A stretch of 64,000 nucleotides of DNA from Streptomyces uncialis (GTDB taxonomy: Bacteria; Actinomycetota; Actinomycetes; Streptomycetales; Streptomycetaceae): assembly GCF_001905345.1 (NCBI RefSeq), contig NZ_LFBV01000004.1, positions 558,001 to 622,000 of the forward strand. The letters run 5' to 3'. This document shows, one piece after another, positions 33,752 to 42,947 of this stretch. Positions within the stretch are counted from its first letter, which is position 1. Each line of letters starts with the position of its first letter. The notes beneath the pieces are model-generated. The model had not been told where the DNA came from. It did not search any database and was given only the letters and a program-made list of their open reading frames with translations. The translations under genes were made by a program, and so were the position numbers.

Positions 33752-34207
33752 TCAGCGGCTCTCCGCCTCGAAGGCCCGGGCGACGGCGAGGCTGTCCTCG
33801 TAGACATGGTGCCGGGTCACGAGCCCGTTCTCGACGGTGAGGTGCAGGGCGAACCGCGCGCGGTACGCGCGTCCGGTGGACCGGGCGGTCTGCCGGATCT
33901 CGCCGAGGACCACCGCGTTGTCCCCGTCGACGAGGATGCGTTCGATCTCGGTCGCCACCTGCTCCGGCACATGGTGCTCGGCGAGCTCCCGGTAGTGGGC
34001 GGCCGCGTCGGCCCGGGTGGACCGGTGACGGATCCATGGAGTGGCGGCACGGCCGTGTTCGTCCTCCGGCCAGGACAGCTTCCAGTCGCCGTGCTCGGCG
34101 TACAACTCGGCGATGCGCTCGGGGTCCCCCGCACCGATCCTGTTCAGCAGCTCCACGATCACGGTACGGGTGTTCTCGGCTGCGGCTGCGGTTGCGGCTA
34201 TGGACAT
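33752..34207 (-). CDS. SnoaL-like / NTF2-fold protein
   Basis: This 151-aa NTF2-like protein has the SnoaL-type layout: VIVELLNRIGAGDPERIAEL, ELYAEHGDWKLSWPE, HYRELAEHHVPEQVATEIER, then VVLGEIRQTARSTGRAYRAR and FALHLTVENGLVTRHHVYED. Members include polyketide cyclases, epoxide hydrolase-like enzymes and small isomerases. A role in processing a polyketide is conceivable, but its substrate is unknown. GGAGGGG precedes the ATG. A strong hairpin (CCCGCGCCG/CGGCGCGGG, 34228-34247) lies just upstream. Confidence 0.8.
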   Translation of the reverse strand: MSIAATAAAAENTRTVIVELLNRIGAGDPERIAELYAEHGDWKLSWPEDEHGRAATPWIRHRSTRADAAAHYRELAEHHVPEQVATEIERILVDGDNAVVLGEIRQTARSTGRAYRARFALHLTVENGLVTRHHVYEDSLAVARAFEAESR

Positions 34208-34424
34208 GGCTGACCCCTCCGACCTGACCCGCGCCGGTCGGCGCGGGAGGACCACCCATCCTGCCAGCGGGTACCGCCCGGGACGATCAAGTATTTCGGC
34301 CCCGCCCCCGGCTCGCCCCTGCCCGCTGACCCGCGGGCGTCCCACCGTTCGCCGGACCGCCCCCGGCCGCGTCGGTCGTACCGGACGACACCGCCCGCAC
34401 CGTACCGCTGGCTACTCTGCACAA

Positions 34425-37400
34425 GTGACCCCCGAGCTGACCCTGCTGTCCCGTGTCTCCTGCCGTGGGCAGGAGATATCCGCGCCGCGGCTGCGCGGGC
34501 TGCTGGCGCTGCTCGCCGCCGATCTGCGGGCCGGGTGCGGCACCGGGCGGCTCGTGGAGGGGCTGTGGCCGGACGCCAGGCCGCAGCGGCCGGGCAAGGC
34601 GGTCCAGGTGCTGGTGTCCCGGGTGCGGTCGCGCTGGGGCGCCGAGCTGATCGTGAGCACGCCGACGGGATACCGGCTGGCGCTGGACGGGACGCAGGTC
34701 GACAGCTCCGCGCTGCTGCTGCGCGCGGCGGCCGGCCTGGCACGGGCCCGCGAGGGCGACCACCCGGGCGCGCTGGAACAGGCGGAGGCGGGCCTGGCCC
34801 TCTGGGACGGGACCGTGGCCGAGGGCGCCGGGGAGGAGCCGCACGACCCGGTCGCCGCGCTGCGCGCCGCGCGGGCCGGGACCCACCGCACGCTGGTGCG
34901 CACCCGGGCGCTCGCCCTGTCCCGGCTCGGGCGGCGGGAGGAGGCGGCGGGAGCCCTGGCCGCGCTGGCCGGGGAACTGCCGCGCGACGAGGAGGTGCTG
35001 GCGGAACTACTGCGCTGCGAGGCGGCCGGATCCGGACCCGCCGCCGCGCTCAGCCGCTACGACAGCTACCGGCGACTGCTGCGGGACGAGCTCGGCACCG
35101 ACCCCGGGGCCGGGCTCCGTGCCGTGCACCGGGAACTGCTGCGCGCCGGGGCGCCGGTGGTCCGGCACGGCGTACCGCACGAGCCGAACCCGCTGCTCGG
35201 CCGGGAGAGCGACATCGCCGCCGTGACCGGACTGCTGCGCACCGCACGGGTCGTCACCGTGGGCGGCCCCGGCGGACTGGGCAAGACCCGGCTCGCGTAC
35301 GCCGTCGGCCGGGCCGCCGAACAGCGGGTGGTGCACTGCGTACCGCTCGCCGGTGTCACCGCCGACGACGATGTGGCGGGAGAGGTGGCATCGGCGATCG
35401 GGGTCGGGGAGAGCCGCCACTTCGCCGGCGCCGGGGATCTCGTCGGCGTCATCGCCAAGGCACTGGGACCGGGCCCCGCACTGCTGGTGCTCGACAACTG
35501 CGAGCACGTCGTCCGCGGCGCCGCCGACCTGGTACGGGAACTGGTGTCGCGGACAGCGGAACTGCGGGTGCTCGTCACCAGCCGGGCCCCGCTCGGACTG
35601 ACCTCGGAATCCCTGTACGCGCTGCCCCAGCTCACCCTCGCCACCTCCGTCGAACTCTTCGGGCAGCGCGCCCGGTCCGCCCGCCCCGACGTGGAGCTGC
35701 CGCCCGCCGACGTGGCCGGGCTCTGCCGTCAGCTGGACGGTCTGCCGCTCGCGGTGGAGCTGGCCGCCGCCCGGGTACGGGTGCTGTCCGTGGCGGAGAT
35801 CGGCCGCAGGCTGCGGGACCGCTTCGCCGTGCTGCGCGGCGGGGCGCGCGACACCCCCGAGCGGCATCGCACCCTGCACGCCGTTGTCGAATGGAGCTGG
35901 AACCTGCTGGAGCCCGGGGGACGTGCCGCGCTGCGCGCGCTGTCGGTGTTCCCCGGCGGCTTCACGGAGGAGGCCGCGGAACGGGTGCTCGACGCGGGCG
36001 CGGACACGCTTCTCCTGCTGGAGCAGCTCACCGGTCAGTCCCTGCTCAAGGCGGGCGACACCGCCTCCGGGACGCGCTTCCACATCCTGGAGACCGTACG
36101 GGAGTTCAGCGCCGCGCAGCGGGCGCGGGCAGGTGACGAGGAAGCCGTCACCGCCGGATTCCTTTTCTGGGCACGGGACTTCGGCCGCGCCCACCACGAC
36201 GCGCTGTTCAGCGACGATCCCCATCCCGCCTGGGTGCGTATCCGGGCCGAGCAGGACAACCTCGCCCTGGCCCTGCGGCACGCCCTGGCACGCGCCGACG
36301 GCCCCGCCACCGCGGCCCTCACGGCGGTGCTCGCCGCGCTGTGGGTCACCGACTCCAGTCACACCCGGCTCGCCGCACTCGCGACCGAGACCGGTGAACC
36401 GCTCTCCCGCTTCCGCCCCGCCGCCGAGGACGTCGAGACGGCCCGGAGCGCCGCGGCCCTGTGCGCGGCGGCCCTCTTCATGAGCTACGGACCGCGCGCC
36501 ACGCGGCAGCTCGTCACCCTGCGCCGCCTTCCGCCCGCCCGGCCGGACACCCTGCTGCGGGCGCTCGCCGTCGTGCTGTCCGCCGCGCCCGAGGTGCGCC
36601 CACCGCACTACACGCGGCTGCGGGAGCTGTGCGCCGCGGACGAGCCGCTGGTGGCGGGTCTCGCCGAGTGCGTCGCCGGGTACGTGTGGGAGTACGAGAA
36701 CGACGTGGACCGGGCGCTGGAATCCGCCCGCCGGACGCTCGCCGCGCTGGGGCGGCTGCGGAATCCGGCGACGCAGATGCTCACCCACGGCCGGATCAGC
36801 GAGCTGTGTCTGCGGACCGAGCGCGGCACGGAGGCGTACCACCATCTGCGGGCCGCGCTGCGCGCGTTCGACCGGTTCGAGGGCACGTCCGACGCAGTCG
36901 GCGTCCGCTGGGGACTGGTGTCCGCGTGCTTGCAGCGCGGGGACGTGACGGAGGCGGAGCACTGGCTGGAGCTGGCGGCCCTGGAGCGGCAGCCGGAGGC
37001 CGGCCTGGACTTCTTCACCCCGGACCTGGCGGCGCGGGCGGAGATCGCGCTGGCCCGCGGCCGGACCGAGGACGGGCTGGGACTGTGGCGGCAGGCCGTG
37101 GAACGGACGCTGCGGGAGCGCCCGCCGCGGTCCACCGACCGGTTCGTGGACCTGTGGTCGCTGGAGGTGCGGTCGGCGGCACTGGCCGCGCACGCCCTGC
37201 ACGGCCGCCCGGAGCTGCTCGACGGTATGGCCGGGCAACTCCGTGAGCGGCTGCGGTCGTTGCCGCCCGACGGGCCGGGAGCCGGTCCCTCGGTGGGTCT
37301 TCCGGTGTACGGCACGGTCCTGCTGGCGCTCGGCCTGGCCGGACTGCGCCAGGGCGCCGCCCGCGCCGTACGGCTGATGGCGCTGGCCGAACGGACGCGG

Positions 37401-37634
37401 GTGCTGCGGGTCTTCCCCACCCTGTCCGCCGCCCGCGCCCGGCAGGCCGTCGACGCCGCCGGACCCGCCGCCGCGGCCGGGTACGCCGACGCGGCGGAGG
37501 AGTACGCCGCCCTGACGAACGCGGAACTGCGCGCGGCGGCGCTGCGCGCGATCAGCGCACCGGGTCACGACCGAACCGCGCCTTCGACCAGCGGTGGCCC
37601 AGCACGGTCAGGGCCAGGCACCACACCACGGTGA
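34425..37634 (+). CDS. SARP/AfsR-family transcriptional regulator (BTAD, NB-ARC)
   Basis: This large regulator (1069 aa) has an N-terminal OmpR-type winged helix (residues 1-85, ending TPTGYRLALDGTQVD) and the BTAD domain (about 90-250, e.g. ALSRYDSYRRLLRDELGTDP). An NB-ARC/STAND ATPase follows with P-loop VGGPGGLGKTRLAYAVG near residue 280 and LLVLDNCEHV near 358. A long helical C-terminus completes it. SARPs activate antibiotic genes by binding 11-bp-spaced heptamer repeats; three such repeats lie before the adjacent DrrA-like gene. TACTCT 6 nt before GTG 34425 suggests a leaderless mRNA. Its 3' end overlaps the convergent permease by 83 nt. Confidence 0.92.
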   Translation: MTPELTLLSRVSCRGQEISAPRLRGLLALLAADLRAGCGTGRLVEGLWPDARPQRPGKAVQVLVSRVRSRWGAELIVSTPTGYRLALDGTQVDSSALLLRAAAGLARAREGDHPGALEQAEAGLALWDGTVAEGAGEEPHDPVAALRAARAGTHRTLVRTRALALSRLGRREEAAGALAALAGELPRDEEVLAELLRCEAAGSGPAAALSRYDSYRRLLRDELGTDPGAGLRAVHRELLRAGAPVVRHGVPHEPNPLLGRESDIAAVTGLLRTARVVTVGGPGGLGKTRLAYAVGRAAEQRVVHCVPLAGVTADDDVAGEVASAIGVGESRHFAGAGDLVGVIAKALGPGPALLVLDNCEHVVRGAADLVRELVSRTAELRVLVTSRAPLGLTSESLYALPQLTLATSVELFGQRARSARPDVELPPADVAGLCRQLDGLPLAVELAAARVRVLSVAEIGRRLRDRFAVLRGGARDTPERHRTLHAVVEWSWNLLEPGGRAALRALSVFPGGFTEEAAERVLDAGADTLLLLEQLTGQSLLKAGDTASGTRFHILETVREFSAAQRARAGDEEAVTAGFLFWARDFGRAHHDALFSDDPHPAWVRIRAEQDNLALALRHALARADGPATAALTAVLAALWVTDSSHTRLAALATETGEPLSRFRPAAEDVETARSAAALCAAALFMSYGPRATRQLVTLRRLPPARPDTLLRALAVVLSAAPEVRPPHYTRLRELCAADEPLVAGLAECVAGYVWEYENDVDRALESARRTLAALGRLRNPATQMLTHGRISELCLRTERGTEAYHHLRAALRAFDRFEGTSDAVGVRWGLVSACLQRGDVTEAEHWLELAALERQPEAGLDFFTPDLAARAEIALARGRTEDGLGLWRQAVERTLRERPPRSTDRFVDLWSLEVRSAALAAHALHGRPELLDGMAGQLRERLRSLPPDGPGAGPSVGLPVYGTVLLALGLAGLRQGAARAVRLMALAERTRVLRVFPTLSAARARQAVDAAGPAAAAGYADAAEEYAALTNAELRAAALRAISAPGHDRTAPSTSGGPARSGPGTTPR

Positions 37635-38343
37635 GCCATCCGTTGTGGCCGATCGGGCTGCCGAGGAGCAGCCCGCGCAGGGTCTCGATGGCGGGGGTGA
37701 AGGGCTGGTACTCGGCGAACCAGCGGAACCACCCCGGCATCGCCTCCACCGGCACGAACGCGCTGGACAGCAACGGCAGCATCATCAGCGGCAGCCCGTT
37801 GTTGCTCGCCCCCTCGGGCGTCGGCGCGGCGAGGCCGAGACCGACGGCGACCCAGGTCAGCGCCAGGGCCACAAGTGTCAGCAGACCGGCCGCCGCGCAC
37901 CACTCCACCACGGTGGCCTGCGGCCGGAACCCGATCGCGATCCCGATGCCGAGGACCAGGGCCAGGGCGGCCAGCGTCTGCGCCACACTGCCGACGACAT
38001 GGCCGATCAGTACGGCGGAACGGGAGATCGCCATGGTCCGGAAGCGGGCGATGATGCCCTGGGTCATGTCGACGGAGATCGACACCGCGGTCCCGACCGA
38101 GTGCCCGCCGATGGTCATCAGCAGGATGCCGGGCACCAGATAGGCGACGTAGTCCGCGCGGTCGGCGCCGCCGCCCATGATGCCCGCGCTCATCACATCG
38201 CCGAAGACATAGACGAAGAGCAGCAGCAGGATGATCGGCGTCAGCAGGACGTTGAGGGTGAGGGAGGGGTAGCGCCGCGCGTGCAGGAGATTGCGGCGCA
38301 GCATCGTGGACGAGTCACGCACGGTACGGGACAGGGTGCTCAT
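37552..38343 (-). CDS. ABC-2 type exporter permease (DrrB-like)
   Basis: This 263-aa permease of the ABC-2/daunorubicin-resistance class has about six transmembrane segments (VLLTPIILLLLFVYVFGDVM, YLVPGILLMTIGGHSVGTAV, LALVLGIGIAIGFRP, LTLVALALTWVAVGLG) and the hallmark VPVEAMPGWFRWFAEYQPFT followed by ALRGLLLG-like ETLRGLLLG. It overlaps its ATPase gene by 4 nt. Its last 83 nt overlap the end of the convergent SARP regulator gene. Confidence 0.9.
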   Translation of the reverse strand: MSTLSRTVRDSSTMLRRNLLHARRYPSLTLNVLLTPIILLLLFVYVFGDVMSAGIMGGGADRADYVAYLVPGILLMTIGGHSVGTAVSISVDMTQGIIARFRTMAISRSAVLIGHVVGSVAQTLAALALVLGIGIAIGFRPQATVVEWCAAAGLLTLVALALTWVAVGLGLAAPTPEGASNNGLPLMMLPLLSSAFVPVEAMPGWFRWFAEYQPFTPAIETLRGLLLGSPIGHNGWLTVVWCLALTVLGHRWSKARFGRDPVR

Positions 38344-39356
38344 CGGACGGTCTCCTCGGCGGCGGCAGACACGGCCACGGATGCGGATGCGGATGCGGAC
38401 GTGGTGGTTCCGGTGGGTCCGGCCGGGTGGCCGGTCAGGGCGAGGAACACGTCGTCGAGGTCGGGGGTGTGCACGGTCAGACCGTCGGCCTCGACACCGG
38501 CCGTGTCGAGCCGGTCGAGGACGGCCCGGAGCTCGCGCTGGCTGCCGCCGCTGGGGACGGTCAAGGAGAGCGACTCGTCGTCCCGGGTACCGTCACGCAA
38601 GGCTCCGGCCGCCCGTTCGTACGCCGCGGCCCCGTCGAACCGGAGGCGGATGTGCCCGCCCGGGACGAGCCGTTTGAGCTCCTCGGCGGTCCCCTGGGCG
38701 ACGATCCTGCCGCCGTTGAGCACCGCGATACGGTCGGCGAGCCGGTCGGCCTCCTCCAGGTACTGGGTGGTGAGGAAGACGGTGACGCCCCCGGCGACGA
38801 GTTCGCGGATGATGTCCCACATGTTGTGGCGGCTGCGGGGGTCGAGGCCGGTGGTCGGCTCGTCGAGGAAGATGATCCGCGGGCTGCCGACGAGGGTCAT
38901 GGCGAGATCGAGACGGCGGCGCATCCCGCCGGAGTAGGTGACGGCGGGCTTCCCCGCCGCCCCGGTCAGCTCGAAGCGTGCCAGCAACTCGGCGGTGAAC
39001 CGGCGGCCCTCATCGCGTGGCAGATGATGCAGATCCGCCATCAGGAGCATGTTCTCCTCACCGGTGATCATGTGGTCCACCGCGGAGAACTGCCCGGTGA
39101 CGCCGATCGCGGCACGTACCGCGTGGGGGTCGGTGGCGAGGTCGTGCCCGGCCACCCGCAGGGTGCCCGCGTCTGCGGTGACGAGGGTGGAGAGGATCTG
39201 CACCGCGGTGGTCTTCCCGGCGCCGTTCGGCCCGAGGAGCGAGAAGACCGTACCCGGGGGGACCCGGAGGTCGACACCGTCGAGGACGGTCGTCCCGCCG
39301 TAGGACTTGCGCAACCCGGTGGCCGAGATCGCGAGTTCGTCGGTCGTTGTCGTCAT
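38340..39356 (-). CDS. ABC exporter ATP-binding protein (daunorubicin-resistance DrrA-like)
   Basis: This 338-aa DrrA-type ATPase has Walker A GPNGAGKTTAVQILSTL near residue 42, TGQFSAVDHMITGEENM, signature YSGGMRRRLDLA, Walker B IIFLDEPTTGLDPRSRH and H-loop TVFLTTQYLEEAD. The C-terminal GVEADGLTVHTPDLDDVFLA is typical of the DrrA family. It exports an antibiotic or lipid together with the permease at 37552-38343. CAGGCT 7 nt before the ATG, with three TTCAG direct repeats upstream, suggests leaderless, SARP-activated transcription. Confidence 0.93.
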   Translation of the reverse strand: MTTTTDELAISATGLRKSYGGTTVLDGVDLRVPPGTVFSLLGPNGAGKTTAVQILSTLVTADAGTLRVAGHDLATDPHAVRAAIGVTGQFSAVDHMITGEENMLLMADLHHLPRDEGRRFTAELLARFELTGAAGKPAVTYSGGMRRRLDLAMTLVGSPRIIFLDEPTTGLDPRSRHNMWDIIRELVAGGVTVFLTTQYLEEADRLADRIAVLNGGRIVAQGTAEELKRLVPGGHIRLRFDGAAAYERAAGALRDGTRDDESLSLTVPSGGSQRELRAVLDRLDTAGVEADGLTVHTPDLDDVFLALTGHPAGPTGTTTSASASASVAVSAAAEETVR

Positions 39357-39363
39357 GGGGCAG

Positions 39364-39410
39364 AGCCTGGGCCCGAGGCGGTTCAGTACGGCTTCAGCAC
39401 GGTTTCAGCC
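39364..39410 (-). promoter_or_regulatory. SARP-type direct repeats and -10 box of the DrrA-like operon
   Basis: Three direct repeats with an exact 11-bp period lie upstream of the ATPase gene. TTCAG occurs on the plus strand at 39382, 39393 and 39404, read on the minus strand as GCTGAAA, GCTGAAG and ACTGAAC. They occupy the -35 region of a -10-like CAGGCT (39364-39369), which lies 7 nt before the start codon. SARP regulators recognise heptamer direct repeats at 11-bp spacing in exactly this position, and a SARP gene lies two genes away. Confidence 0.55.
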
Positions 39411-39626
39411 ACCCTGGTGACGGCCGGCCGCCCTGGGTGTGGCGCGGCCTGGTCCGGGCACGCGGTGGACAGGGCGCCGGGTGCCGAACCCCTGGACGGC
39501 GAGGCCGGGGTCGCCCGTCGGAGAAGGGTCGTGCCGCCGTCCGGCGCACCCGGGTTGTGGCCCGCCACGGCGCCCCACTCCATGGAGGGAAGGCCCCGCC
39601 GCGACACCGATCCGGAAGGAAACGTC

Positions 39627-39953
39627 ATGCCCCGAGGTTCCAGTCCCAAGCGGGAACGCCAGTACGAGCACATCAAGGACTCCGCCGAGAAACGCGGTGC
39701 GTCCACCGGCCGGGCGAAGGAGATCGCCGCCCGCACCGTCAACAAGGAACGCGCCCGTGCCGGTGAGTCGGAGACAGCGAGCAGGACCTCCCTGCGGGAC
39801 CCGAAGTCCGCGTCCCAGCGCGGCGGTCAGCGTTCCCACAGCGGCGCGGAAGGCCCCACCAGGGACCAGCTGTACCAAGAGGCGAGGAAGAAGAACGTCG
39901 AAGGCCGCTCCACGATGAACAAGCAGCAGCTCAAACGCGCCCTCGGCCGCTGA
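39627..39953 (+). CDS. Small basic protein of the Streptomyces 'plasmid stabilization' family
   Basis: This 108-aa, highly basic, hydrophilic protein reads MPRGSSPKRERQYEHIKDSA, then RAKEIAARTVNKERARAGES, with a C-terminal SAP/Rho-N-like helix pair DQLYQEARKKNVEGRSTMNK and QLKRALGR. Homologues are annotated as plasmid stabilization proteins with little evidence. A nucleic-acid-binding role is plausible from composition and the C-terminal module. GGAAGGAAA precedes the ATG. It is divergent from the DrrA-like gene. Confidence 0.78.
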   Translation: MPRGSSPKRERQYEHIKDSAEKRGASTGRAKEIAARTVNKERARAGESETASRTSLRDPKSASQRGGQRSHSGAEGPTRDQLYQEARKKNVEGRSTMNKQQLKRALGR

Positions 39954-40158
39954 CAGGCACACGGAGGGCCGACCGGCCCGGCCGCGTCGCCCGGCTCCGT
40001 ACGAAGTGCCGCCCCAGGCGTCCTGGGCACGGGTGCCCGGGGCGGCGCGACCGGGAGCCCGGCGAGCGCGTGAACGCCCGGGCCCGTCCCGGACGCGGGC
40101 CCGGGCCGTCCCGGTGCCCCAGCCGTCGCCGGTGTGGCCGACTGTCAGTGGCCGACTG

Positions 40159-41046
40159 TCAGGGGAGCGGGGTGCCGCCGGTGGCGTTGACGATCTCGCC
40201 GGTGATGTAGCTCGCCTGTGGTGAGGCGAGGAAGACGTAGGCGGGTGCCATCTCGGCGGGCTGGGCGGGGCGGCCGAGGGGGGACTGCTTCCCGAACTCG
40301 GTGGTGTCGGGCATCGTGGCGGGGATGAGCGGGGTCCAGACGGGGCCGGGGGCGACCGCGTTGACGCGGATGCCGTCGCCCGCGAGCATCTGCGCCAGTC
40401 CCTGGGTGAAGGTGGTGATCGCGCCCTTGGTCATCGCGTAGTCCAGCAGATGGGGGCTGGGTTTGTAGCCCTGTACGGAGGTGGTGTTGATGATGCTGGC
40501 ACCGGCCCGCATATGGGGGAGGGCCAGCTTGGACAGCCAGAACATGCCGTAGAGGTTGGTGCGCACCACACGGTCGAACTGCTCGGTGGTGATCGCTGCG
40601 ATGCCGTCGGGCTGTGACATCTGGTAGGCGGCGTTGTTGACGAGGACGTCGATCCCGCCGAACTCCCCGACCGCACGTTCCACGAGACCCCGGCATGCCT
40701 CCTCGTACCGGATGTCGCACTCGACCGCGATCCCGGTCCGCCCCGCCTCCTCGACCAGACTTACGGTCTCCCGGGCCTCGTCCCGTTCCTCGGGCAGATG
40801 GGTGAGCAGGACATCGGCGCCTTCACGGGCGTAGGCGAGGGCGACCGCCCTGCCGATCCCGGAGTCGCCTCCGGTGATCACGGTCTTGCGGCCTGTCAGG
40901 ACCCCGGAGCCCACGTAGGTGTCCTCCCCGTGGTCCGGCGGCGGGTCCATGGGCCCCGTCCAGCCCGGATGCCGCTGCTCCTGCTGGTCGAATTCGGGCC
41001 GCGGGTGCTTGTCCACCGGGTTGGCGTCGGGTCCGTTCTCGGGCAT
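40159..41046 (-). CDS. SDR-family oxidoreductase (YhxC/general stress type)
   Basis: This 295-aa short-chain dehydrogenase has an N-terminal extension typical of the stress-associated SDRs (PEFDQQEQRHPGWTGPMDP), the NAD(P) motif TGGDSGIGRAVALAYAREGA near residue 58, NNAAYQ near 138, and a catalytic Ser/Tyr-x-x-x-Lys set in NTTSVQGYKPSPHLLDYAMTK (Y203 region). The C-terminal YITGEIVNATGG is typical. GGAAGGAGAGG precedes the ATG. It runs with the flavodoxin-like and alcohol dehydrogenase genes, a possible stress or detoxification group. Confidence 0.9.
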   Translation of the reverse strand: MPENGPDANPVDKHPRPEFDQQEQRHPGWTGPMDPPPDHGEDTYVGSGVLTGRKTVITGGDSGIGRAVALAYAREGADVLLTHLPEERDEARETVSLVEEAGRTGIAVECDIRYEEACRGLVERAVGEFGGIDVLVNNAAYQMSQPDGIAAITTEQFDRVVRTNLYGMFWLSKLALPHMRAGASIINTTSVQGYKPSPHLLDYAMTKGAITTFTQGLAQMLAGDGIRVNAVAPGPVWTPLIPATMPDTTEFGKQSPLGRPAQPAEMAPAYVFLASPQASYITGEIVNATGGTPLP

Positions 41047-41118
41047 GGGGCGCCTCTCCTTCCGTCCGCCGGCGGCGGCTCGGTTCCTGTGCTGGTTCAG
41101 GCGGGCGGGTACCCGCGT

Positions 41119-41721
41119 TCAGGCGGGCGGGTACGGCGTGTGCCGGAGGAGTCCGGCGAGGTGGGCGGCGTTGGCGGCGAGGGTCTTGGTCGTGCCGGCG
41201 ACGGCTTCGGGGGTCTTGTCGAGGTCCTGGTAGTCGGTGCCCTGCTGCGCCTCGCCGACCCAGTAGGTGACCGCCCCGGGCGCGAGGGAGAAACCGAGGT
41301 CGTTGAGGCCCTGGAACAGATCCGCGCTCACCTTGTGGGCGCCGTCCTCGTTGCCGACGACGGCGACCGCCCCGACCTTCCCGGTGAACAACTGCCGTCC
41401 CTGGTCGTCGGTCTCGGAGATATCGGCGTTCAGCCGTTCCAGTACGCGCTGGCAAAGGCTGGACGGATGGCCGAGCCAGATCGGGGTGGCCAGCAGGAGG
41501 ATGTCGGCGGCCATCACCTTCTCCCACAGCGCGGGCCAGTCGTCGCCCTCGCCCAGGTCACGGGCGATCCCCGGCCGGATGTCGTGGTCGGCGACCCGGA
41601 CGGTCTCGCCCTGGACACCGAGGGCGGCGAGTTCCGTCATCACCTGCCCGGCGAGGAGATGGCTGCTGGAGCGGTCGGAGGACGGGCTGAGGGTGCAGAC
41701 GAGCGCGAGCGCGCGGGTCAT
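41119..41721 (-). CDS. Flavodoxin-fold NAD(P)H-dependent reductase
   Basis: This 200-aa protein has the flavodoxin-like FMN_red fold: RALALVCTLSPSSDRSSSHL at the N-terminus (phosphate-binding loop), ILLLATPIWLGHPSSLCQRV near residue 75, and KVGAVAVVGNEDGAHKVSAD near 115. It probably reduces quinones or similar substrates using FMN. It lies between the SDR and zinc dehydrogenase genes on the same strand. An 18-bp direct repeat (GTTCAGGCGGGCGGGTAC) occurs at 41095 and 41117, across its 3' end. Confidence 0.85.
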   Translation of the reverse strand: MTRALALVCTLSPSSDRSSSHLLAGQVMTELAALGVQGETVRVADHDIRPGIARDLGEGDDWPALWEKVMAADILLLATPIWLGHPSSLCQRVLERLNADISETDDQGRQLFTGKVGAVAVVGNEDGAHKVSADLFQGLNDLGFSLAPGAVTYWVGEAQQGTDYQDLDKTPEAVAGTTKTLAANAAHLAGLLRHTPYPPA

Positions 41722-41762
41722 GGGAACTCCCGGTCGGGGTGGGGGCGGACTGGTGTCCGGTG

Positions 41763-42947
41763 TCAGGGGGTGAGCAGGGTCTTGACCATGCCGTCCTGTC
41801 TTGCCTGGAAGGTCTTGTAGGCGGCGGGACCCTCTTCGAGGGGCAGCCGGTGGGTGGCGAAGCCGTCGACACCCAGCGGGTCGGAGTCGTCGAGGAGGGG
41901 GAGGATGTCGTCCACCCAGTGCTTGACGTTGGCCTGGCCCAGGCGCAGTTGGATCTGTTTGTCGAAGAGCGTGAGCATGGGCACGGGGTCGATGGCGCCG
42001 CCGTACACGCCGACGACGGAGATGGTGCCGCCCCGGCGGACCACGTCCACGGCGGTGTCGAAGGCGGCCATGCTGTCCACCCCGGCGCGGGCCATCACCT
42101 TCTCGCCGATCGCGTCGGGAAGCAGCCCGGCGAACTGCTGTACCGCCTTGGTGACCGGCGCCCCGTGCGCCTCCATGCCGACCGCCTCGACGACGGCGTC
42201 CGTGCCGCGCCCCTGGGTGAGCCGCCGGATCTCGTCGCCGACGTCCTTGCCGTGCTCGTCGAGGTCGAGGGTGTGGACACCGTTCGCGCGGGCGCGGGCG
42301 AGCCGCTCGGGCACCCGGTCGACCCCGATGACCAGACCGGCGCCCTGGTGGAGGGCGATACGGGTGGCCATGTCACCGATCGGGCCCAGCCCCAGCACGG
42401 TGACACTGCCCCCGGGCGGGATGTCCGCGTACCGCACGGCCTGCCAGGCCGTCGGCAGGACGTCGGAGAGGTAGACGAAGCGGTCGTCCGGGGGCCCGTG
42501 GGGCACCTTCACCGGCAGGGTGTTCCCGAAGGGGACGCGCAGGAACTCGGCCTGGCCGCCGGGGACCTGTCCGTAGAGCTTGGAGAAACCGAAGAGCGAG
42601 GCACCGGTACCGCGTTCGGTGACCTGGGTGGTCTCGCACTGCGAGTGCAGGCCCCGTTCGCACATCCAGCACGTTCCGCAGGAGACGTTGAAGGGGACCA
42701 CCACCCGGTCCCCGGCCGACAGGGCCGTGACCTCCCGGCCGACCTCCTCGACCACGCCCATCGGCTCATGGCCCAGGATGTCGCCCGGGTCGAGATAGGG
42801 GCCGAGGACCTCGTACAGATGCAGATCGGAACCGCAGATCCCGGACGAGGTGACTTTCACGATGATGTCGGTCGGGTCCTGGATCCCCGGGTCCGGGACC
42901 GTGTCGACGCGTACGTCGCGTTTTCCGTGCCAGGTCAAGGCCCTCAT
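41763..42947 (-). CDS. Zinc-dependent alcohol dehydrogenase (glutathione-independent formaldehyde dehydrogenase-like)
   Basis: This 394-aa MDR-family dehydrogenase has the catalytic-zinc segment SSGICGSDLHLYE near residue 36, GHEPMGVVEEVG near 59 and a structural-zinc Cys cluster CGTCWMCERGLHSQCE near 90-105. SVTVLGLGPIGDMATRIALHQ near 180 is the NAD site. DVLPTAWQAV and the ~390-aa length resemble formaldehyde-dismutase-like enzymes. GGAGGAGG precedes the ATG. Substrate is inferred only from family. Confidence 0.9.
   Translation of the reverse strand: MRALTWHGKRDVRVDTVPDPGIQDPTDIIVKVTSSGICGSDLHLYEVLGPYLDPGDILGHEPMGVVEEVGREVTALSAGDRVVVPFNVSCGTCWMCERGLHSQCETTQVTERGTGASLFGFSKLYGQVPGGQAEFLRVPFGNTLPVKVPHGPPDDRFVYLSDVLPTAWQAVRYADIPPGGSVTVLGLGPIGDMATRIALHQGAGLVIGVDRVPERLARARANGVHTLDLDEHGKDVGDEIRRLTQGRGTDAVVEAVGMEAHGAPVTKAVQQFAGLLPDAIGEKVMARAGVDSMAAFDTAVDVVRRGGTISVVGVYGGAIDPVPMLTLFDKQIQLRLGQANVKHWVDDILPLLDDSDPLGVDGFATHRLPLEEGPAAYKTFQARQDGMVKTLLTP

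Noticed and set aside
40137..40158. Short direct repeat GCCGACTGTCAG next to the SDR stop
   Set aside because: Two short copies only; no hairpin or element structure around it.
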